A stretch of DNA of 32,650 bases from Bacteroidaceae bacterium (GTDB lineage: Bacteria; Bacteroidota; Bacteroidia; Bacteroidales; Bacteroidaceae), in assembly GCA_011959205.1 (NCBI GenBank), contig BLLV01000243.1:1-32650 (forward strand). Reading direction: 5' to 3'. The notes beneath the pieces are model-generated. The model was given only the letters and a program-made list of their open reading frames with translations, did not search any database and had not been told where the DNA came from. Positions 26,227-32,650 of the stretch are shown piece after piece. The position numbers and the translations under genes are program-made. Within the stretch, counting starts at the first letter, position 1, and each line of letters begins with the position of its first letter.

Positions 26227-27693
26227 AAGCATATACTTTTACTAAAACTTCAGGAGGAAATTGTTATTTATATAATAGCAAAAAGTCAACTTTACTAAAT
26301 GTTCATCCTATCATTGAAACACTAAAAGGAGTAGATAAAAATGATGAAAAAGACGTTTTGTTTGCCAAGATAAAGGATTTTAAAATTAGTGATGCTGATA
26401 AAAAAATACAACTCGATAAATACCTGTTTCTACGAGAAAAAGGTTTTTTTGAAGATATTGACGAAACAAATTTCATCAATGGAACGATATCAGCCCAAAT
26501 CGTAGAAAAGCAGGTAGCAGCAATAGATAATATTCTCTTTCAAGTGACAGGAAATTGTAATTTACAATGCCGATACTGTTGTTACGGAGATATGTATACT
26601 GATAAAGTAGAAAAACAAAATATGACTCAGGAAACTGCAGAAATCGTATTGAACTACTTATTGTCCTATTGGACTTCAAATAAGAATCTATCATACGGAC
26701 ACACTATCCGAATTGGCTTTTACGGCGGAGAACCTCTTGTTAATTTTCCTTTAATAGAGAAAATCATCCATATATGTGAGAATATTAAAAAAAAATACAG
26801 GTCTGATATTTGCTTATAGCATGACTACGAATGCAGTATTACTCCATAAATATAAAAAAATTATCGTTGAACATAACTTCTCCTTATTGATTAGCTTGGA
26901 TGGCAACGAAACCCATAATATGCTAAGAGTCAAGGCAGATGGAAGTCCTTCTTTCAAAACTGTATTCAACAATATAAAGGAATTGCAACAGGAATATCAA
27001 GATTATTACCAAAAAAAAGTAGAATTCAACTCTGTATTAAACAAATATTCTTCTGTAAATGAAGTACATACCTTTATATTTAATGAATTTGGAAAGATAC
27101 CATTGATAGAAACTATATCGCAAACTGAGTTAAACGACAATAAAAGAGAAGATTTTCAAGAGTTAGTGAACTCTTATCAAGAATCACGTGAAATGATGAA
27201 CCAAAGACAAGACAGATCACCAATGTTCAAAGAAATAGGCTTCTTTTTTTATTACCAATTAGATAATGCTTATAAACATTATTGTGAAGTATTGTATGGA
27301 TCCGTCAAACAAAAGAAACAAATACCTACCGGAACTTGCCTGCCTTTCTTTAAAAAAATATTTATAACAGCTGATAACAGACTACTGACTTGTGAAAGAA
27401 TCAGCCTACAACATGTATTGGGAACAGTGGATAAGGAAGTACATTTGGATTTTGAAAAGATAGCCTGTAAATACAATGACTTTTATGAAAAAATGAGATT
27501 CCAATGTAAAGATTGTTGTCTAATAGAAAACTGCGGTGAATGTTTCTTGCAATTTCCCATGAAAGACGGAGTACCAGTATGCCGTGTAAAAATGGATGAA
27601 ATCAGTTATCGCAGTTATCTTTCAAAACTGTTTGGGGTACTTGAAGAGAATTCTACTTTCTTTGAACAAATTAATAAAATGATATTCGCATGA
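26223..27693 (+). pseudogene. Radical SAM/SPASM peptide maturase, frameshifted at A9
   Basis: Two overlapping frames make one enzyme of about 489 aa. Frame 1 (26223-26819) holds the radical SAM CX3CX2C motif at Cys112, Cys116, Cys119 (GNCNLQCRYCC) and the GGEPLVNF motif. It stops soon after a run of nine A (26787-26795). Frame 2 continues to 27693 with SLDGNETH and the C-terminal SPASM-type cysteines (GTCLPFFKK, LTCERI, QCKDCC, ENCGECFL, PVCRV). Removal of one A restores a single reading frame through IKKNTGLIFAYSMTT. The family matches GG-Bacteroidales maturases (TIGR04148-like, from memory). The break may be a sequencing error, an inactive allele or a phase-variable state. ATGA overlaps couple it to both neighbours. 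Confidence 0.85.
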
Positions 27694-28880
27694 AAAAGTA
27701 TTGGTTTATTATTGAAACGTATGTTTTTCTTTGGAAAAAGGAATCATCTGTATTAGTTTATAATACCCTAAGCGGACATGGATATACCTATAATTGCACT
27801 CCACTAATGTCTTCTTTTATAGATAAGCTTATCTCACCCGAAAATTTATATTGTATTTCAATAGATGAAGAATTCTTAAACGAACCTTCAATCTTGGAAT
27901 TTGTAAATTCAATGCAAACAAAATTTTGTGGCACTCTATTTGACAGGGAAATTTTTCCTCAAAAGCCCATAGTGGTGGTTCCTAGAGTAAATATCAGTGA
28001 AGATGTAGAACGAACAGATTCTTCTGATATTTTTGGTGGCAATGTGTTACGCAATTTAACAGATATATTTATAGAGTTGACAGGGCAATGCAATAATTCA
28101 TGTCCAGATTGCGAATCAATCTATAAACAAACATGTTGGTGTCATAAAAGTGAAAGTACTTTGTCTTTTAGGCAATTAGAAACCATTTTTGATAAAATAA
28201 AATTTTTAAATGTGTTTGAACTTCATCTGTTGGGTGGAAATATGTTTGCCCATCCCGATTGGAATAAGTTGCTTTCAAAGTTCAATGAAATACCTTGCAA
28301 AAAGAGCTTCTATGTTCATTATACATCGTTTTTTAATACTAATGAATGTATTTCCAAGCTATTGCAGGTTACAAATTCGGTAATCAAAATTCTCATTGAC
28401 TTTGCAAACATCAATAGAGAAAAACATGATTTGGATTTACTTTCTATTTGGAACAAACGATTTGAGTATATTTTCCTAATAAGATCAACAGAAGAATATG
28501 AAAAGGCTTGTAACAGAATTGAGAATGGGAATTTGAATGCAAAAATAATTCCTTTCTTCAATTTGCATAATCTTTCTTTTTTTCAAGAGAATATATATTT
28601 AAATGTAGAAGATATTCTATCTACCTCATGGAATAAAAATGAAATATTTGCTAACCAGCAACTTAACACGAACGACTTTGGTAAAATTAGAATAGCGACC
28701 AATGGATATATCTATGCAAATCCTAATTATCAACCTATAGGCAAATGGGATGACGATTATAAAAAAATGATTTATAATGAACTGAGACATGGAAATTCAT
28801 GGCGTAATTCATCAACGACTTCGAGTATTTTTTGCGCACGGAGAAGAAATGCCGTACCAATACCGTGTGGGGCTACATGA
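27690..28880 (+). pseudogene. Companion radical-SAM-like protein, 3' truncated
   Basis: The native part runs from 27690 to about 28803 (about 370 aa); the last 25 or so codons come from the reverse-composition DNA of the mobile element read out of frame. It resembles the pseudo-radical-SAM partner of GG-Bacteroidales systems (TIGR04150-like, from memory). In spite of that name, a CX3CX2C motif is present here (Cys134, Cys138, Cys141, in GQCNNSCPDC), followed by a Cys-rich IYKQTCWCHK. A SPASM-like cysteine cluster is not seen; the equivalent region has NGYIYANPNYQPIGKW. It probably forms a complex with the maturase. Loss of the C-terminus may have removed its function. Confidence 0.8.
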
Positions 28881-29548
28881 TTGCGTTGAAACACATCGTT
28901 TCGATAGCGAGGAACGACGGGCGTTTACCCTTTAATCCCTTTGCCGGATATATCAACTCTCCCGAAAGCGTGGACAGGGGCTACCTCACCCAAACGGGGA
29001 TACAGACGCTCATGGACGCACCGATGAAGAACGCCACCCACGAGCTTGTACGGGACTTATTTGTCTTTTCGGTGTTTACGGGTTTGGCGTATTCGGATGT
29101 GAAGAACCTCACTACCGACCGCCTGCAAACATTCTTCGACGGCAATCTTTGGATAATCACCCGAAGAAAGAAAACCAACACCGAATCGAACATCCGCCTT
29201 TTGGACGTTCCCAAATGTATCATAAAGAAATACAAGGGGCTGGCTCGGGACGGTCATGTTTTCCCCGTTCCGAGTAACGGCAATTGTAACAAGATACTCA
29301 AAGATATAGGTAGACAATGCGGTTTCAAGGTGCGTTTAACCTACCACGTTGCACGGCACACGAACGCCACGACCGTGCTTTTATCGCACGGCGTACCCAT
29401 CGAAACCGTAAGCCGTCTTTTGGGGCACACGAACATAAAAACCACCCAAATTTACGCCAAAATCACCGCCCAAAAGATAAGCCAAGACATGGAAACCCTG
29501 TCGCACAAGTTGGAGGACATGGAGAAGAATATCTGCCGAGCCATCTAA
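28808..29548 (+). pseudogene. Tyrosine recombinase (integrase), N-terminal part missing
   Basis: About 246 residues remain, beginning FINDFEYFLRTEKKCRT with an in-frame stop just before (28805). Family members are about 400 aa, so about 150 N-terminal residues are lost; if expressed, translation could start at TTG 28832 or ATG 28877. The catalytic domain is intact: FTGLAYSDVKNL (the first Arg of the classic set is replaced, as in several Bacteroides integrases), the Lys hairpin TRRKKTNTES, HVARHTNAT (HxxR), LLGHTNIKTTQIYAKI (His and the nucleophile Tyr). It lacks the arm-binding and core-binding domains and is unlikely to recombine DNA alone. It abuts the truncated companion protein gene. Confidence 0.85.
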
Positions 29549-29565
29549 TTAAAAACAGAATACCG

Positions 29566-30390
29566 ATGAAAGAAGAAAGGAATATTATCACGATGGACGG
29601 GCAGGGCAATATCTCCCTGCCGAGCGATATAGGTGCAACCGCCATGACCGAGTGGGAAATCTGCGAACTGTTCGGGGTTATCGCCCCGACGGTTCGGGCA
29701 GGGATAAAGGCACTCTGCAAAAGCGGAGTTTTGAAAGAGTACGGCATAAAACGCCTTATCCGCTTACCAAAAAGAAGTTACATCGAGGTTTACAATCTCG
29801 AAACGATAGCCGCCCTCGCTTTCCGTATCAAGTCGTTCGGGGCGGCGAAAGTCCGCAGGGCATTATTAGAGAGGATTATACACGGGCGAAAAGAGAAACG
29901 ACGGTATTCGTGTCGGTTGTTTCGGACGGCAAGCCCAACAGCAGTTGATATACCAACATATCAACATACCAACATGCAAACGTACCAGCATACCAGCATG
30001 CAAACATGCAAACCTATCACTATGGTGATATATATTGCAGGTTCTATTCCTCTTTTCAGAGGAAAGCGGAGCAATCATTTCCGTTTACAAAGGCAAAGCA
30101 AGCACGGGGCTTTATGTCGGCTAAAAGGTCAGGCGGCTGCGCCGTTTCCCGATAAATCTTCCTCTCGCTTCGCTGCGAGCGTATTTATCGGGAAAACCTT
30201 GTATCCGACCGCCCCGTGCAAAAGAGCCTTTGAAAACGGAAACGACCGCCCCGCCGCCCACCACCGACCGAAAGGGAAAAATAATAAGGTGGGGGTTACG
30301 GGCAAGCAGGCGGCAGGGACAGCCACCGCCGAAAGGCAGACGGGCAGACGGACGGCACGCCGCAGGGTATTTGCGGAGAAAATACCGTAG
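29566..30390 (+). CDS. HTH accessory protein of the mobile element, extended 3' end
   Basis: The start ATG at 29566 lies 17 bases after the integrase stop. The N-terminal part (about residues 1-110) is a protein-like sequence with a winged or simple helix-turn-helix (MTEWEICELFGVIAPTVRAG, SGVLKEYGIKRLIRLPKRSY). Small proteins of this type follow the integrase in other Bacteroides mobilizable elements (from memory) and may control excision or transfer. After about residue 115 the frame stays open for another 160 codons, through the 8-bp repeat array and the inverted repeats. That tail is probably not a real protein domain. A second frame ends at 29948 with ETTVFVSVVSDGKPNSS, so a frameshift near 29880 may have changed the original end. 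Confidence 0.6.
   Translation: MKEERNIITMDGQGNISLPSDIGATAMTEWEICELFGVIAPTVRAGIKALCKSGVLKEYGIKRLIRLPKRSYIEVYNLETIAALAFRIKSFGAAKVRRALLERIIHGRKEKRRYSCRLFRTASPTAVDIPTYQHTNMQTYQHTSMQTCKPITMVIYIAGSIPLFRGKRSNHFRLQRQSKHGALCRLKGQAAAPFPDKSSSRFAASVFIGKTLYPTAPCKRAFENGNDRPAAHHRPKGKNNKVGVTGKQAAGTATAERQTGRRTARRRVFAEKIP
29952..30015. repeat. Eight tandem 8-bp repeats (iteron-like)
   Basis: The stretch divides exactly into eight octamers: ACCAACAT, ATCAACAT, ACCAACAT, GCAAACGT, ACCAGCAT, ACCAGCAT, GCAAACAT, GCAAACCT. Directly after is a 6-bp palindrome pair TATCAC/GTGATA (30015-30020 and 30025-30030). The tight tandem layout resembles iterons or a binding array for a transfer or excision protein. It is not a CRISPR: there are no spacers. 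Confidence 0.8.
30145..30195. repeat. 13-bp inverted repeat upstream of mobV
   Basis: TTTCCCGATAAAT (30145-30157) pairs perfectly with ATTTATCGGGAAA (30183-30195). The 25-base interval itself holds a CTCGC/GCGAG pairing (30164-30168, 30075-type partner at 30175-30179). It is probably a structured part of the transfer origin region or a cruciform. Confidence 0.75.
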
Positions 30391-30464
30391 CTTATTAGGG
30401 AATTTTCCGAGCCGCAATACTACGTATCGCTGAAAATTCCCCAATAAGGCAAGGGGCAAGCCCC
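30391..30464. other. Candidate origin of transfer (oriT) upstream of mobV
   Basis: A 17-bp inverted repeat with one mismatch (CTTATTAGGGAATTTTC, 30391-30407, and GAAAATTCCCCAATAAG, 30432-30448) has a 24-base interval, and is followed at once by GGGGC-AA-GCCCC (30453-30464). MobV relaxases nick at oriT sites lying just upstream of their gene and containing inverted repeats; this is 90-160 bases before the mobV ATG. The nick site is not identified. Confidence 0.6.
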
Positions 30465-30552
30465 TCTGCACACCCCATCGGGGACGGCATTTGCCGCCCC
30501 CGAAGATACGAAAAATCATTGTTTCACAAGTCAAGGAAGAAAGGAAAAATAT

Positions 30553-31920
30553 ATGGGTTTCGTAGTTTTACACATGGAAAAGGCGCACGGCAGCGACAGC
30601 GGAACGACCGCACATATCGAGCGTTTCATCATACCGAAGAACGCCGACCCCACACGCACGCACCTAAACCGCAGGCTTATCGAATACCCCGACGGGGTGA
30701 AAGACCGTTCGGCGGCTATAAAGCAGAGATTAGAAGAAGCGGGGCTGACACGCAAAATCGGAAGCAACCAAGTACGGGCAATCCGCATCAACGTGTCGGG
30801 AACGCACGAGGACATGAAGCGGATAGAGGAAGAGGGGCGTTTGGACGAGTGGTGCGCCGACAATCTGAAATACTTCGCCGACACGTTTGGAAAGGAAAAC
30901 ATCGTGGCGGCTCACCTGCACAGGGACGAGGAAACGCCTCACATACACGTTACACTCGTCCCCATCGTCAAGGGAGAGCGCAATCGCAGGAAAAGGGAGG
31001 AACAGACGAAGAAGCGATACCGCAAGAAGCCGACCGACACCGTGAGGCTGTGCGCAGACGATATTATGACACGGCTGAAATTGAAGTCCTACCAAGATAC
31101 CTATGCCGTGGCGATGGCGAAATACGGGCTGCAAAGGGGCATAGACGGCTCGAAAGCTCGCCACAAGTCCATGCAGCAGTATTATCGGGATATACAGAAA
31201 CTCTCCGACGACCTCAAAGCGGAAGTGGTGGATTTGCAGCAGCAGAAAGAAACGGCACAGGAGGAACTAAGACGGGCGAAAAAAGAAATACAGACCGAGA
31301 AGCTGAAAGGGGCGGCAACCACCGCAGCCGCCAACATCGCCGAGAGTGTCGGTTCTCTTTTCGGCAGCAACAAGGTCAAGACGCTGGAAAGGGAGAACAC
31401 CGCCCTGCATAGGGAGGTAGCCGACCACGAGGAAACCATCGAAGCCCTGCAAGACAGAATACAGACCATGCAGGCAGACCACAGCCGACAGATGGCGGAA
31501 ATAGAACGGAAGCACCGCAGGGAGATAGCGGACAAGGAAACGAAGCACAAGGAAGAAATATCTTTCTTGAAAACGGTAATCGCAAAGGCGGCGGCATGGT
31601 TTCCCTATTTCCGTGAAATGCTCCGTATCGAAAACCTCTGCCGTCTTATTGGGTTCGATGAAAGACAGACCGCAACGCTCGTCAAGGGAAAGCCGTTGGA
31701 GTATGCAGGGGAACTCTATTCGGAGGAACACGGACGGAAATTCACGACCGAAAAGGCTGGGTTTCAAGTAGTGAAAGACCCGACCAACGGAACGAGATTA
31801 GTTCTTGCCATCGACCGAAAGCCCATTGCCGAGTGGTTCAAGGAACAGTTCGAGAAGTTAAAGCAGAACATACGCCGACCTATACAACCGCAAAGGAAAA
31901 GCAGAGGAATGAAACTGTAA
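30553..31920 (+). CDS. MobV-family relaxase (Pre/Mob mobilization protein)
   Basis: The product (455 aa) nicks its own oriT and leads the strand into a recipient using a helper element's conjugation machinery. The N-terminal relaxase domain (about 1-200) has MGFVVLHMEKAHGSDSG, and the metal-binding motif HLHRDEETPHIHV with His121, His123, Asp125, Glu126, His130 and His132. A long coiled coil, rich in Glu, Lys, Gln and Arg, spans about 215-350. The C-terminal part (about 350-455) follows with RLIGFDERQTATLVKGK. The length and layout are usual for Bacteroides MobV proteins and the frame is intact. A candidate oriT lies upstream and a terminator downstream. Confidence 0.93.
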   Translation: MGFVVLHMEKAHGSDSGTTAHIERFIIPKNADPTRTHLNRRLIEYPDGVKDRSAAIKQRLEEAGLTRKIGSNQVRAIRINVSGTHEDMKRIEEEGRLDEWCADNLKYFADTFGKENIVAAHLHRDEETPHIHVTLVPIVKGERNRRKREEQTKKRYRKKPTDTVRLCADDIMTRLKLKSYQDTYAVAMAKYGLQRGIDGSKARHKSMQQYYRDIQKLSDDLKAEVVDLQQQKETAQEELRRAKKEIQTEKLKGAATTAAANIAESVGSLFGSNKVKTLERENTALHREVADHEETIEALQDRIQTMQADHSRQMAEIERKHRREIADKETKHKEEISFLKTVIAKAAAWFPYFREMLRIENLCRLIGFDERQTATLVKGKPLEYAGELYSEEHGRKFTTEKAGFQVVKDPTNGTRLVLAIDRKPIAEWFKEQFEKLKQNIRRPIQPQRKSRGMKL

Positions 31921-31950
31921 TCGACTTATTGCACTGAAAAACATAAATTG

Positions 31951-31984
31951 CCGTTCATAAATGACTGATGAACGGTACTTTTTT
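31951..31984 (+). terminator. Intrinsic terminator after mobV
   Basis: A perfect 8-bp stem (CCGTTCAT, 31951-31958, with ATGAACGG, 31968-31975) and a 9-base loop is followed by TACTTTTTT. It lies 30 bases after the relaxase stop. Confidence 0.85.
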
Positions 31985-31985
31985 G

Positions 31986-31993
31986 TAATTTTG
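31986..31993 (+). promoter_or_regulatory. -7 box for the acetyltransferase gene
   Basis: TAATTTTG fits TAnnTTTG. It overlaps the end of the mobV terminator and lies 24 bases before the acetyltransferase ATG. Confidence 0.6.
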
Positions 31994-32017
31994 CAATCCA
32001 AATGATAGAACAAGTTT

Positions 32018-32530
32018 ATGAAGCGTATAGTTTTAGAAACCAATAGATTGTTATTGCGGGAAATGACACTTTCAGATATGGGGGCATTATCCTCAATTTT
32101 ACAAGATGAAAGAGTAATGTATGCTTATAATGGAGCGTTTAATGAAGAAGAAACTATGGTATGGATGCAAAAGCAACTCCAACGATATAAGGATTATGGA
32201 TTCGGATTGTGGGGCGTATTCCTTAAAGATACCGACGAAATGATAGGACAATGCGGTATTACTATGCAGGAATATAAGACGGTGCAAGTTCCCGAAATCG
32301 GCTATAAATATTGGCATAAAGGTTATGCAGTTGAAGCCGCAACAGCTTGTCGGAAGTATGGGTTTAATACGCTGAAATTTGATGAATTATATTCAATTAT
32401 TAGAGATACTAACGTTGCATCGCAAAAAGTGGCACTTCGTAATGGTATGAATCCGATTGATTCTATTGTTAAACACTATCGTGGAGTTGATATGCCCCAT
32501 TTGGTATATTGTGTAAGAAAAGATAGTTGA
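32018..32530 (+). CDS. GNAT-family N-acetyltransferase (RimJ/RimL-like)
   Basis: The product (170 aa) uses acetyl-CoA to acetylate an amine on a protein or small molecule. The RimJ/RimL opening ETNRLLLREMTLSDM (about 7-21) is clear, then WGVFLKDTDEMIGQCGI (about 65-81), the core EIGYKYWHKGYAVEAATAC with a Q/RxxGxG/A-like acetyl-CoA loop (about 91-110), and RDTNVASQKVALRNGM (about 129-144). Its lower GC than mobV suggests it is either chromosomal DNA beyond the element or passenger DNA. It has its own promoter box. Target unknown. Confidence 0.9.
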   Translation: MKRIVLETNRLLLREMTLSDMGALSSILQDERVMYAYNGAFNEEETMVWMQKQLQRYKDYGFGLWGVFLKDTDEMIGQCGITMQEYKTVQVPEIGYKYWHKGYAVEAATACRKYGFNTLKFDELYSIIRDTNVASQKVALRNGMNPIDSIVKHYRGVDMPHLVYCVRKDS

Positions 32531-32650
32531 ATTCAAATTGACATTGACTGCATATAGTTTTTTGATTGGAATATTGTAGTTTTGAATATTTGTAGTAACT
32601 TTCCTCTAAAAAGAATATCGTATTTCTAACTTGAAAGAGCTAAAAATCTT
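32531..32650. other. Trailing intergenic sequence
   Basis: No gene is seen. TAGTTTTG (32577-32584) could be a -7 box for a gene beyond the window. The sequence is AT-rich. Confidence 0.35.

Larger units (their letters stand above)
28808..31985 (+). mobile_element. Remnant of a mobilizable element (int-HTH-oriT-mobV)
   Basis: At about 28805 composition changes within a few bases from about 30% GC to about 50% or more. The segment carries a tyrosine recombinase lacking its N-terminus, an HTH gene, an oriT-like region and a MobV relaxase ending in a terminator at 31951-31985. This set is typical of Bacteroides mobilizable elements that depend on a helper conjugative element. The left end is missing; the right end could lie past the terminator or outside the window. 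No direct repeats of an attachment site were found. Confidence 0.75.

Noticed and set aside
29317..29565. Upstream extension of the HTH gene into the integrase
   Set aside because: It overlaps the integrase catalytic end in another frame; ATG 29566 gives the natural start.
29952..30015. CRISPR array
   Set aside because: Units are 8 bp in direct contact, with no spacers and no cas genes.
30519..31412. Long plus-strand frame inside mobV
   Set aside because: Shadow in another frame, very rich in Arg and Gly; mobV has the relaxase motif and correct length.
1..32650. tRNA or rRNA genes
   Set aside because: No cloverleaf with TTCRANYC-type T-arm and no rRNA-like segment was recognised by eye; a covariance-model scan could still find one.

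Overview
The window reads as chromosome from a gut Bacteroidales, most likely Bacteroides or Phocaeicola (inference). The evidence is TonB-dependent receptors with carboxypeptidase-like N-terminal domains, many lipoproteins, the short 286-residue primary sigma factor, promoter -7 boxes of the Bacteroides type (TAnnTTTG) and no Shine-Dalgarno dependence.

Positions 1-22340 are ordinary core-like chromosome. In order: a secreted 5'-nucleotidase, a small His-rich membrane protein, a TonB receptor, HtrA/DegP protease, primary sigma factor RpoD, a small exported protein, a clostripain-family lipoprotein, a small lipoprotein on the minus strand, an Nramp metal transporter, a K+/H+ antiporter on the minus strand, a HAD phosphatase, PanB, an MFS transporter, EttA, and a TonB receptor paired with a choice-of-anchor J lipoprotein. 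Strong hairpin terminators follow rpoD, ettA and the anchor-J gene.

Positions 22340-28805 are an AT-rich accessory island. It opens with a wrecked transposase (minus strand) and four copies of GTGTACT in two phased pairs. Then comes a peptide natural-product (RiPP) locus of the GG-Bacteroidales type: a tiny DUF3244-like exported protein, a LanC-like protein, a glycosyltransferase reduced to its two ends, a precursor peptide with a Gly-Gly leader and a Cys-rich core, a beta-propeller lipoprotein, a radical SAM/SPASM maturase broken at a run of nine A, and a companion radical-SAM-like protein. The last three genes are coupled by ATGA overlaps. The locus is partly decayed or switched off: one homopolymer frameshift, one internal deletion, no export genes, and a truncated last gene.

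At about 28805 base composition jumps to GC-rich. The companion protein gene runs into a tyrosine recombinase that lacks its N-terminal part. From there to about 31985 lies a mobilizable element: integrase C-terminal part, an HTH accessory gene, an origin-of-transfer-like region (eight tandem 8-bp repeats and three or more inverted repeats) and a MobV relaxase with a terminator. A GNAT acetyltransferase follows. The junction is best explained by a deletion that removed the end of the RiPP locus together with one end of the element (inference).
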